From the NCBI GenBank assembly GCA_905250075.1, contig CAJNOP010000018.1, positions 1,721,397 through 1,785,396 of the forward strand: a stretch of DNA of 64,000 nucleotides. The letters are read 5' to 3'. The notes under the pieces were generated by a model. The model did not search any database. It had not been told where the DNA came from and saw only the letters and a program-made list of their open reading frames with translations. Made by a program: the position numbers and the translations under genes. Each line of letters begins with the position of its first letter. Within the stretch, counting starts at the first letter, position 1. Shown piece by piece: positions 33,946-46,650 of this stretch. The stretch is from Rotaria sp. Silwood1. Its lineage: Eukaryota; Rotifera; Eurotatoria; Philodinida; Philodinidae.

Positions 33946-36900
33946 ATACAATGAAACCTTGAGAATAAAAAGAGAGAAGTCTCATATTAAATGATCATTA
34001 CAATAAAAACTTAACATTAGCAATATTAATCAGTTTTGCCCAGTTTCTACTAAATATCGACATTTAGTGATGAACAATTAGGTTTTATTGAAAATGATCA
34101 TTTGAAATAAGAACTGAAAGTTACCAGTAAATATACATGGATTAGATCGATAATCATTTTCTTCTTTATCCATTGCTAATATTAATCTTTACTATCGTCT
34201 CATATTGACATTGTACAATTATATTGTGTATAGTCATAATGGTTCTTTGATTCATAATATTTTGATTGGAATTTTATACAATGATCACTATTTTTCTTCG
34301 TGATAATTCATCAATTTCAGTGAAAAATCAATCAAATGATTGCAAACTCGTTCAAGAATAAAACAATTTTCTATTCAATGCATCAATTATTCTTTTTTTA
34401 ATTTTCTCTCATGAACTCGAGGGTTTTGAATATGGGTTACTAAAATAAATTCAATAAAAAAAAATACTATATACGATACAAAGAGTTCTCAGTATATTTC
34501 ATCAGATTTTCCTTTTGTTAATATATGATTAATATGTAACAGAATCATTTCTTGTGAAGTTTAATTCTATTTAATGATTCAGACTACGAATATCATTAGA
34601 ATGATTTGAAAAAAAAACTAAATAGATAGCTTTAAGTAAAATTCAATATTTACAATATAAGATTAAGTATTATTAATTTTTATAAAATCCGAAAACAGTT
34701 GAATAAACAAGATCCTATACAATGAACAAGTTGTTTATTTAAACGCTTTGATTAGTGATAATAGGACAAGAAAAACTTTAAATCATCTGTGTCACATACA
34801 TCTTACATTAAACGACAAAGATAAAAATCTTAAGCGTACGTGCTCGTATGTATGTTTACGAGGACAGAGAAAAAAAACCATTTCCTTCTTTATATTTAGT
34901 TTAGCAATGTCAAACTTATTATAATCTAAATTAAAGATATAAAAGAAAAATTGATCTTCTTTCTGAGGCAAATAATTAGGTATAGAATCGTGCATACCGT
35001 AAATAAATACAGATCATTTTCCAATTAGAAAATATCGTTTTCTTTTTTTTTGCACTGAAAATAATTTCTAGCACAAAAAAAAAAAGAAATACATATTTAC
35101 TTAGAAATCAATCTTGGGTGCATTATCATACCATCGAACGATAAACCATACTTTTCGATTATTCTATTAATGCTGGTCTATCTTTAATGACTTTAATACA
35201 TATATTGATTCAATCTAACTTTGAATAAAGGATAGCATATTTAAATTTTTGTTTTTATATACAAATAGACACTAGTCTCAAACTGAATATATCTAGATAA
35301 GCTTTTTATATAAATATGAGAATACAATAATCATTTTTCCCATGAACTGTGGAACATGTTTTACAAAAAAAAAAAGAAATTACATGAACGGTGAGTAAAC
35401 ATGCTAGCTTTATTGAACAAGTTTCTAATACATAAATTCAAGTTATATATTAGGATGAAATCGATTCAAAACAAAGATTATATATCAAACTGTTAATAAA
35501 TTGTTTACATTAATTGAAAATATATGAAACATATTAAAGAAAAAAAAGTACAAGAGCAACAACTTTTTAATAGCTAAAGACTCAATTGAAAATATAATGG
35601 AAGAAAAAGTTTGATAAAATCTCTAAGAGGCTTTTTTAAATAATAAAAAGTGACATAGAACAAATATGTGACATAATTAAAAGAGAGATGTATTTATCGA
35701 ATAAAGTAATTTTTTTTTTTGTTCGAATAAAATATCTTGTAAATCGATTTCAAAAGAAAATTCATCAGTACAAGAGAAGATATCATTCAATAGAATGTCA
35801 TTTTTGAAAGATCAACATCAATACTCAAAGTTCACTGTAGTCGACTTTTCCTAAACAAATCTCAAAGCACTCTCATGCAAAACTTCATAGAACATCTTGA
35901 CATACATTCTATGAAGATTTATAAAATAATCTCTCAGGGACTCACTTGGTATTTCTCGAATATCTACAGTGATAATTACAAGTATTGTAAAGTATCGTAT
36001 TCATATGACAATCTCATTAGAGAAATGTAGAATAAGGTTAAGATGGCATTCTTCACAAATAAAAAAAAGTGTAACATTTAACTTACTATTGTAATTATTG
36101 TTAGAATTAATCTGAATATTAAAATAAAAATACAGTTCAATTGATACTTACGTTGCAATTGAACTTGTAGTTATTTTTTCATAGAAACAAAAGAAATAAT
36201 ACTTATCGTTGAAATCATTGTTGATATCAACTTCAATAGAAAGAAATTTTGATATTCTTAAGTTGATGCTTATCATTAAAAGTACTGTTATGATTAATAT
36301 AAATAAAAAAGAGTAAAATTCATTTTTGTTCAATAAATACTTCTTTGAATTGACTGTTGAGTTCAAAATTTATAAATTACGTATTTCACAATGAATTTCC
36401 TAGGGAGATTCGTATGTTCTTGTAAAGTTCACTGTTTTTGAATAGTTTTCCAGAGATTCATCAAGACAATTGAGTACTCCCTATAAGATCCACAGGTAAT
36501 TCTTCAAGGGAGAAATAACAAGAACAATCTAAGTAAATTCCGTTAAGAAATAAGTTTCCGTTCGTATAAACATTAAGTTCGTCAAGCCTGAAGGCTTATG
36601 CAACAGCCTGTATTAGTCATTATAAGTTAATGTCAACTGTGAGATCCAGCATGCAAATAGATAATCTATTTTGATAATCAAAAAAGAAAAAAAAACTTTG
36701 AGTGCATTTCTTTTTAGTATCATTGAAATATAATTTCGATTTAAATAAGTATTATTAATATTCTTTTTTGATTTATTTATAAATAATTTATCAATGCTAA
36801 TATTTTGTAATTATCAATAATAATCAATCTTATTCGAAAGATTGTTACTCATATATTCGCAATAAAAGAGAACTACTAATAGATGTATGTTATTATTCAA

Positions 36901-37276
36901 TACACAACAGATATAACTTAATATGGATACCCAATCATCTGTATAAAATCTGAGCTATCATCAAATCCCTAGTGTTTGTTGAATTTACAACTGTAAGAAT
37001 TGATTAATTTGTTAATCGAAATTGAAATCTAACAACAAGGACATTATTTATAACACATGACTTGTGTTTGATTCTGTCTATTTTTGTTTTGTAGGTCAAA
37101 GAGAAACAATAATATGTATTCTGTTTGATTGTTTACATAGATCGTTTTGATATTTGCTTTTTTTTTTGTCGGTGAAACATCAATAACAAGACAAACGACA
37201 AACGAAAAAAAAAAAAAAGGAAGCGCAAAAAAAAAATGTTTTCTACAAATTATATATATATATATATATTCTTTTT
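33946..37276. other. AT-rich spacer between the composite repeat and the NCS gene
   Basis: I see no supported gene. A small palindrome AGTTCAATTG...CAATTGAACT lies near 36134-36166. An AT microsatellite at 37251-37269 is next to the 3' end of the calcium sensor gene. Confidence 0.5.
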
Positions 37277-39840
37277 TTAAGCATTAGGTGCTAATAAATT
37301 TTTGAGAAAATCATCTTGTAAACATCCATTTATAAATTCATCTTTTGTTAATGATCGATCACCATTTGAATCAAGTTTAGTCATAATTTTTTCTACACGT
37401 TTTGCAGGAGAATTTTCACCTTTACGATTTTCTTCTCCAAGTAAATCATAAATAGCCTAAATTAAAAATCATAAAAAATAAATAGTTAACTTTACATATA
37501 TACATACTGTCACAATTTGTTCCATTTCTTTTGCATCAACTCTTCCATTTTTATCAATATCTATTTAAGAGGAAATAAATTAATTATGAAATATACATAA
37601 AAAAAAAATAAATGATTAGTTCCATTTCATTAGACATACCATACATATTAAATGCCATATTTAGTTTTTCACGTATATCACCATGTGATGTTACAGATAT
37701 AGCAATAAGAAATTCAACAAAGTCTAATATAATATAATAACAATAAAGTAAATTTCAATAATAAAATATAAGAATGTTCATACCAATTTCTCCTGAATTA
37801 TCTGTATCAAATGTTTTAAATACATGTGAACAAAATTTATCTGCTTTACCAGTTGGATAAAATTGTTTATAAACTTCAATAAATTTTTTCTTGTCTAATT
37901 TTCCTTTTGCACAATCTTTCTATAAAATAAATCAATACAAAGACAAAGAAAAATGATCGATCAATCTAAAGATTTCCGTTTAGTTATATCGGAAAAAACT
38001 ACTTAGATATTCAATGAAATTTATCACAGCTTGTTTTTCTTTCATATATTAATATTTGTATATTATTAAAAGCAATAACAATGTCATTACTTTTTCTTTT
38101 TCTTTTGCTTTTTTTTATATTAATAATATTTATGTCAGAACTATTTTATACTAAAACTTCGTATATAATATATCGGCAATTTTCTATATGTTTCGAGGAT
38201 AAAAAAAAATAATCTGACATCGATAATGGATTCCTTTTTTTTTTTTTTTTCTAGAAAAGCGAAGCGCAATACATGCCATTTCGATTAGAAAAAGCTGCTC
38301 TGAGATATGATAAAAGGGTATTGCGTCTTGAAATTTACACATAAGTTGGATTAGTTAGAAAAAGGCTTTCATGTGTGTTTTAGAAATAGAATTATATTGA
38401 CAATATTGATTGGAAACTAAAGCTCGTCTGGAAGCTTTATCTGTTTGACTGACGTTATTTTTCCACATGAAAATCATGTTAAGAAAGATATAATATTATA
38501 TACATACGCCGGTATGCATGCTTATCAATCGAGCTAATGTAGAAATGATAGAAAACAAATCAATTATTATTGGATTTTTTTTGGACATATTTTTATTGTC
38601 AAAAGTAAAAATAGAAGTCAATAGATAAGCAGATGATATAAATTTATTTTTTGTAGACGAAAATTCTTCATGATCATAACCAAAGATTTATATAAATTTT
38701 TTTTACGCATAACAAAAAAACAAAAATAACAACTGTTAGAAAGATAAGAATTTGCTTTTTTTTTTTCTATTTGCCCGATTGGTAAAATGATATGATCAGC
38801 AAATTCTTGAGTGCCATATTTTGCCTGAATACTATTTTTGTATTATCAATAATCAAGCTAATGATTACACTATCAATCAGTTACTAACCAATACTAGTTA
38901 TCAAATTTTATTTTCTCTAAGAAAATTGTAAAAATTGAGATTTAGTATCGAGTTGCGGTTAATTATATGAATAAAAATAAAATTACAAATAACTACCGCC
39001 CACACGTATAATATTTTAATTCTCATAACAACTAAAAGCTTAATGTTAATTATTTGAAGATATAAAAAAAATTTATTTCTATATTTATCTAGCTACTATT
39101 TAAAATGTTCTTCATATGTTCATTAATCTGTAGTGTTAAGAATATATATTCTAAATTGTTTTGGAATACGAGGTCATTCAAGTCTGAAATCTTCGTATTA
39201 TCTTACATTCTATCTTTCGCAAATTTTTTGAAAGTCAATATTTATTAATTGATAAAATGAAAAAATGCAATGTCAATTATCTCAATCGAAAAATATCTAA
39301 TTTCATCATTGATACTTGATGATATGTTATCATCAACAAATTATTAACTGTTATTTTTGTTTCTATGATTTATTTTTATTTCAAACTTGTATTTAGAAAA
39401 TCTAATGACATAAATCAAACGCAATAGATAAATAAACACACGTACAAATTATTAGAATTATTTACTAATATCACTCGACAAATAAATATATACCGTTGAC
39501 ATATTGCTATGTTTCATTTGGGAATATAAGAACAGATTAGAGAAAGAGAACCTGTCTTTTTTTTACGCTTCTTTGAATCTATTTTTAATGGAAATAAAAC
39601 TCATATGAATAGATTATTTGATTGAATGCATCATAATTCTACGGTTACTCATTTTTTTTCTTCTTCTTTTTCTACTTCTTCTGTCATATTTTATTTATCG
39701 ATTAGACTACTTACAAGAAAACCATGGTGCCATTCTTTGATTTGTTGTCGATTGAAATGTGTATTTTTTAATAATAATTGTATTTCATCTTCAGTTAATT
39801 GTGTCGCACGTTTTTTTGATTTTGATGTATCGGAGCCCAT
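37277..39840 (-). CDS. Neuronal calcium sensor (NCS/frequenin-neurocalcin family) EF-hand protein
   Basis: Five exons: 39840-39715, 37919-37784, 37723-37640, 37560-37508, 37456-37277. They join in frame to 192 aa, the usual NCS length. The N-terminus [10 protein letters not shown] fits N-myristoylation (Gly2). EF-hand 1 is degenerate with the family signature Cys ([12 protein letters not shown], residues 44-55), so it should not bind calcium. EF2 loop 80-91 ([12 protein letters not shown]) and EF3 loop 116-127 ([12 protein letters not shown]) are canonical. EF4 loop 162-173 ([12 protein letters not shown]) has Arg at the usual Gly position 6, which may weaken it. The family senses calcium near membranes and regulates channels, GPCR kinases or exocytosis. 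The first intron is 1.8 kb and the others under 70 nt. Assignment to NCS-1 rather than neurocalcin/hippocalcin is not settled. Confidence 0.93.
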
Positions 39841-39899
39841 ATTTTTTCGTATTTATTAGTTAAAATAGTCTTTGATGCACTAAAATGGGTGTATATCTT

Positions 39900-40340
39900 T
39901 TATGTTGCTTTCTCCCTCGCTGTCAACTTTCTACTTGTTGGTAACGCACACCAGATGGAAACAAGGGAAAGAAGCAGAGAGAGAGAGAGAGAGAGAGAAA
40001 GAGTGATAGATGAAACGCCGGCAGTCATAAGAGAAAGAGAGCAAGAGATATCTCTGAAAAAGAGAGCAGTAGAAACAGGAAACGAAGAAGAGGAAAGATG
40101 CATGTCTTCCGAGCGCCTCGTTTATTCATGTTGACGACAACAGTCTATTTTTGTCCGGTTTTATATCGACGAGAAGGAAAGCATGTCGATTACTGAGCGA
40201 ACAGAACAGCATAATAGGGAAGGGGGGAAGAGACAGAACGATGATAATATGTATGTCTTTATATATATATATATGTGTGTGTATGAGTGTGCTGATGCTG
40301 GCACTGCCGTGCAGTAATCGGCGTTGTCATCGTGTGCATG
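39900..40340 (-). promoter_or_regulatory. GA-repeat, CpG-richer region upstream of the NCS start
   Basis: A GA microsatellite (39976-39998) and CpG-containing segments (ACGCCGGCAG, CCGAGCGCCTCG, ATCGACGAG) lie 60-500 bp upstream of the ATG on its strand. The composition contrasts with the AT-rich spacer. This is a plausible promoter and 5' leader; no TATA box or initiator could be singled out. Confidence 0.35.
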
Positions 40341-43300
40341 TATTGTTGTAATCTAATCTATTACATTTCCGCCTTACTAATAGTAATCTGTAAAGATTTC
40401 AAGTCTACTATAGAAAAAAAAAGTGCTATTATTGAAATGAATAACGCCGACAAATCATTGAATTTATATTCGCTCATCTATAAAGACATATATATAGATA
40501 TCTAATTAAGTTTTTCTTCAAAATAAATACTCAATGATTTTCTGATCGATTGAGTTGTTTTTTCGCATTTGCTAGATGGCATTACTTGTAATTTATTATC
40601 TGTAGCATATTCATTTTCTAACAAAAATATAATGTCAAAAAGAAAAAAAAGACAACATGATGAAAAATAATTGCAACATAACCTCTTAGTCCTATGAGTA
40701 CATAGTTGGACGTGTGCGTGTGTATAAAAATAACATTCTGACAAACTTCTATCAAAACATTACGTATAATCTAACAAATAGAGAATCGGAAAAAATTGTT
40801 GCATTTACAATACAACTTATTATAAGTATTAATAGTCGATTTTTATAGACTTTTGATATATATGTGTTTGTATATAATTGACTCATTTGCATATTTTTCG
40901 ATAAAAGCCGATAAAAATATTCTTTTTTTTTCTTCTCTTCTTCTCATAAATAAATGATGAGACAGCAATGAATCGATGAGAATTTTATATTGAAATATAT
41001 ATTTATATAATCATCATATTTCTTGATTGTCATAAGAACAATATTCTTTTATTATCATACATTTTTTTTTCTCTCCTTTAAAAACTCGATTAATTTCCTT
41101 TAGTTTTTTTTTTTAATAGGAATTATCAAAATAGAATTGTTTATTTTGAACAGAAAAAAAAAAAATATCAATATAAACACATCAATATATTGTCACAATA
41201 TGAATATGTAATGACAAACATTGATAACTCTATTCAACAAACAATACAAATATTCTATAAGATAGTATAAGTTCACAAGTTTATCATGTTATATTTGGTG
41301 ATAGACATGATCATATTATATCAACAATCATAAACGACTTTATTCTTATTGAATATATTTATATATATAAATATATATAAACAAAAATATTTTTTAACGT
41401 TCTTGATATAAAATCTCTAATCTAGATAAGAAAATACCTCGATATACTTGTAATGCATATTATGCAAAGAATCTCATATTAAAGAAAGAATAACATAAGT
41501 ATGATTGAAATACATATATTTATTTATTGTTTTTCAAACGAATGATAAATAAGCATATGGGAGACGTTTGCTTTTATATAAACATTAATAAAATATTAAT
41601 TTGGATTATTAATTAATAGTAGTTTGTTGATTTTCTTTACAAGAAAATATTTCTTATTTGTCAAAACATCGAAGTATTTTGATATTTTAATAACTTACAA
41701 GCAGGCTTTTTTTTCTTATTGATCAAAGTCCATTAGAGTATTAAACATGTTTCATTTACAATTAATCTTAATAATAACTAAAACACCAATGGCAACATCC
41801 GTTTAAGAATATTTTTTTTTTACATTTATTTATTCTTTATGTAGCCAACTCTATTCAAGATATATCACAATCATAGATATTTACAAACGATTACAGAAAT
41901 TTTCAGCCTCGTCAACAATTTTAGTAAAATTTGCATTTCGGGTCCAAAGCCATGTTGATCTAAGAAGGCAGCTGGGTCTGAACTTAACTTCACATCGCAC
42001 GTGTAACTCAAGCTTTATTTGAATTTTTAGTCCTACTTCTCATCATCAATTTCCATAAAAACTCTTTATTTTTATGAATACTTTGTACATTGTGTAGCGC
42101 TCAGCAGAACACTACATCTAGAGTATGATGTAAATTCATATTGTTGAGCAAAACATTCTTTTGATCATCATTATGTCATTATCTTACTGAGCAGAATCTT
42201 TAAGTTATAGTTCAATCTAATTGCATACTGTTGAGCATGATGTTGTGCACCAAATATTCATAGAAATATAAGTTTTTACAGAGATAACTGACGTAAACTA
42301 AAGCTTAGATAGAAATTCCTGAGGGGTTTAATATTCACACCAAAAAATTATAAAGGCATTTTCAGTCTGGCAGAAAAATCCTAAGGATAAAAATTTCATC
42401 ATTTAATTTACAAGATAAAAGAAAAACGTTGCGATTAATCATAGTAGAGTTTATAGAGCATTAGGTACAGACTGTTTTTTGTGTACAAAAAAACAAGTAC
42501 AAACAATATTAAAAAATTAATATAAATAAACGAAGATAATCCTTTAATTATTTCAACAATTAGTAAAATCTATTCTTGTTCATCTTAAAAAATATTTAAT
42601 CAAGATTAATTAAAATAATAAATTTTCATCATTAAATTTATCATTTTATTTCTTTAATATAACATTTATTGAAACTACATTAGAGTATGTGAATTTTTTA
42701 AAAATACATTTTTCAAAGTCAATTTTATTCATAGGAACTATTGACAAACTTAGCTATAAAACATTGATACCTTTTTCAAAGAATATGATGTGATTTTTCA
42801 TGTAATAATCTTCAAACACAGAGCGTTGTAGTATAGACTCAAATGTTATTACAATATGCGAATAAAAATGGCAATTTAGGTCTCATATAATTATTATAAA
42901 ACTTTAACTACTTCTGTAAAAGTCTCTATTACAAAACTTTAATTTAGAAACTAGGTTTTCAAATGTTACATTAGACGATGTAAATGTCATCTGCTCCATT
43001 GCATTTCTTTATGTGCATCAATCAATACTGATTACTTTTTTTTTACGTTGAGAAATCTGTTCAACTAGTTTTTTATTTACTATTCTGTCATCATGTTTGA
43101 ATGATTACATTGTTTGATATGTTGTCAATAAACATTGCGTTCAAATCTTGGTACATAGTGGTGACATAAACCTGTCTGTTGTAACTAATATGTTAGTGCG
43201 AGTGTGTGCAGAGAACTGAAGCGATTTAGCGTAAGAACTCTGCATCAGGCTGACTTTCTTGGACTGACAAGGTGATAATTATCAAGAAGACACATGTTGG

Positions 43301-46299
43301 TTTTACATACATTGCATATTTTAATAATAGAATTGTAAAGAACGAATAATCTAATCGAATATTCATTTATAAACTTAAATTATATTATAGTACTATCAGT
43401 ATCCATATTTTTGATATAAGTCATTATTTATCTTAGTACTCAATCATATTGAATTAGTTGTATCTCATTTGTATTGTCATAATTTGCACTTGTAGAAATA
43501 TTCTTGCATTGTACTGACTATTCATAGGATAATCAGTATATCAATCGAATAGAAACACGATTAATGTTTTTATTGATTAAAAAAAAAAAAGTGTTTTATA
43601 ATTCTTTGTCAAACTAATTCAATTGCTATATTGTTAATTAAAGATATGAAATGATTGGAAATAGTAATTAAATTAACTCAAAATACTAAAAGTAGTTGGT
43701 ATAATAATGATGAGTGAATCATTAAGAATTCAATAGTGACAAACTTGAAACTTGAGTTCAATGATTGAACAACTCTTCAAATATTCAATTATTTAGTTCA
43801 TTGTGTTTGTATTTTCTATGTTACTCTCAATCACAGAAAAATAATATTTGAACCTCAAGTTTGACATATATATATATGTCAATTTCGATGATTATTCACA
43901 AGACGAATGCACAAAATAGTTGTATACCATTTAAGTTTGAGTTAATCTATGTAATTGATAGTAATATACTACTAATACCTAGTGTACAAAATTAGCTTTC
44001 TGTTTTTGACAAAAAAGTTTATAGTGTCCTCTATGATCTTCTTGTCTAGTAAACAATCGAAATTTTCATGTAATATCACAATACATTTGTTGTTTTGACA
44101 GATAATTTTCTTGTCAATATAAATTACTTTTGATATGTAGACTATTTTATCTTCATCATATTGTTTTTTTGTCAAAACGAAAAGCAGATAATTAGAAGAG
44201 AGTAGAGCAAATTAATGATACTAGTTGTACTGATTAACTTTTTCTTTATTAATCAATTGTTCACAATAATATCAATGCACTTAAATTAGAATAGATTTAA
44301 TTATTGATATCTATTGTTTTTTTTTTCGGTTATGTCTGAAGTAGTTTTTTTATAAGATTGAATTATGTACAACTTTGTACAGAAAAAAACAATATTCGAA
44401 CACAACTTTTTTTCTTGTTGCCATGCACGAGAAAAATCAATCATAGATCGAACTTAAGTTCTATGATCTTTTCAATTTAATCAATTAATAAGCTATCCGA
44501 AACTCACTTCGACTGTTAATTTTTTTCGTTCATTGCTTGTGAGACCTAGAATAATAATACTTTGTACAAGTGAATACATACTCTTGGCTAAATAGGAATA
44601 AACATAAGTAAAAATATTATTTAATGTTTGATCAACATTAATTATATATAATATCGATTTACAATAATTGTCACTACTGTCAATATTTAGAGAAAAAAAA
44701 ATAATCTAGAACATCAAGTGAAATTAGAATATGTTATTTTGTATGATAAATCGACACTTCATGAGAGTCCTAAGATTGGAGGAATGTAAGAGAAAGCCTG
44801 TCGAACATAAAAGTTCTGGACTCGCCTTCGAACCATATTCATAAATTTAACAAATAGTACAAGTGTAAGTCTGACAGTTGCTCGAAAAATAAAAGATACA
44901 CTTTAATGATTAGTTGTATTTTGCTACTAACACATTCCACACATGTATTAAACAATCTTGATAATGATGTAATAATAAGCAAAATATAATTAGCTGTTAC
45001 TTTTTGAGTATTAAGTAAAATATTTGTAATGATGAAAAAACTTTCGAAATCAAGATGTTTTCTATTTTAATAAAGTCATTATCAATCGTAGTAAATTGTT
45101 TGACTTAGAAAGAAGTCTACTAAAGAAAACCAATATTTAACTTTGATTAACATTGATATAACTGAACTTTAGTATACTCTTCTCTCAATCAATTAATGAT
45201 GAACGTAGTTACCAAAACTTTTCATATTTATTAAAAGAAGTTTTCAAAGACTGAATTTTAATTGTAAAACATTTCATAAGATCCGAAGTTAGTTTGATTA
45301 GCAAAATATTGTTTTACAAGCCTAAATATTTGATATACTCATTTACACTTAAACTAACAACTGAAAAGATTTAAGTTTGGTATATACATAATTTCGATAG
45401 TCTTTGCATATACGTATATCTACTTACCAACATGTTTTAGATGTTTTTCTCTAACCTGTAATTCTAACATTGATTCTTGATAAGTTAGAAAAAAAAATAC
45501 AATCGAATTCTGTTCAACGTTCTTCATATAATCAAATTCATAATTATAATATGATTTATTATTCTACATTATTAAATTCAAATATTTAATTACAATTTAA
45601 TTAGAGTATATCACGTAAAAATTCTTTTCATTCAATTATACAACTATATTGAATTTTTTTTTGTCTATACAAATATCCCAATTGTATAACAGCAGGATAT
45701 CCACAAATCGAGAATAATAATTTTCAGTACTCATATTCAAATAAAAACATTTCAATCTATGCAACTAACCATTGACATCGTGCCTTTTTTATTTCAAGTA
45801 AAAAAAAAAAAACAGAATAAATCAAATATATAATCGACTCATTTATTCGATCGATGAGTAAGAATAAAAGCCGAAAGCAAATCATAGAAAAAAAAAGAAA
45901 AAATTTCTCGATTATTTGTCAAATTTTATATATAAATACGAACAAACAATATATATATGCATATATTATATAAAAAAAACTCAAAGTGTTAAATCAAATA
46001 TTGATTAATGGATACGACAAAAATATCAAAAAAAACAAGAAAAGAGATTATCTTATACAACATAAAATATAAAATTTAATTTCAATTTTCGAAAATTTGT
46101 TACTATAGTTACATTTTTTTTTTTCTTTTTCATTTAAGTTTAATTTTAGTTCAAAAAAAAAAAAAAAAAAAATTTTTAAAAGAAAAAAAAAAATGAAAAA
46201 AAATCATTTTATTTTATTTTATTAAAATCAAATAAAAAAAAAAAAAATATTTTTCTTTACAGATGTCACTAAATCCTTATTTTTGATGGATAGTATTTG
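40341..46299. other. Long intergenic stretch between divergent genes
   Basis: About 6 kb of AT-rich DNA. No ORF in it resembles a protein, and I find no tRNA fold. Short AT runs and homopolymers are common. Scattered GTTGAGCA-like words near 42105-42230 do not form a convincing array. Confidence 0.5.
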
Positions 46300-46570
46300 A
46301 ATCCATTGTTTCGGAAGACGAGAGAGAGAAAAAGAAATGAAAATAAATCGCGAACAAACGAGAATTGAGAGAGAAAGTGAAAGCGAACAGGGTTAGTAGT
46401 CGAGTGATTGACTGACGGCAGGTTGGACGGACAAAAAAAAAAGCCTAAAAAAAAAAAAAAGAACGCGAAAAAGATTTAAATTTTCTATCTATACACATAC
46501 ACACATAACTATCGTTCGGTCGGCACGGACAGCACAACTGCACATACTCGCGCGTTTTCTTTGTTACTAA
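46300..46570 (+). promoter_or_regulatory. Candidate promoter / 5' leader of the AT-hook gene
   Basis: A GA-rich, CpG-richer segment (GACGAGAGAGAGAA, GACGGCAGG, CGTTCGGTCGGCACGGAC, TACTCGCGCG) ends about 90 bp before the ATG. It is followed by a run of T's (46587-46606) that could be the polypyrimidine tract of a leader intron. Inference from composition and position. Confidence 0.35.
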
Positions 46571-46650
46571 TAATGAGATTTGCCTTTTTTTTTTTTTTTT
46601 TTTTTTGTTTTTATTTAAAGATTTAATTTTTATTTTGTTTCTGTTGCTTT

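Noticed and set aside
39889-40134. Plus-strand ORF with an RERERERER run
   Set aside because: It starts at GTG and is a reading of the GA microsatellite; no splice or family support.
42080-42240. Scattered GTTGAGCA/CTGAGCA words that might form an array or CRISPR-like repeat
   Set aside because: Spacing and sequence are irregular, and the window is eukaryotic; no array is supported.
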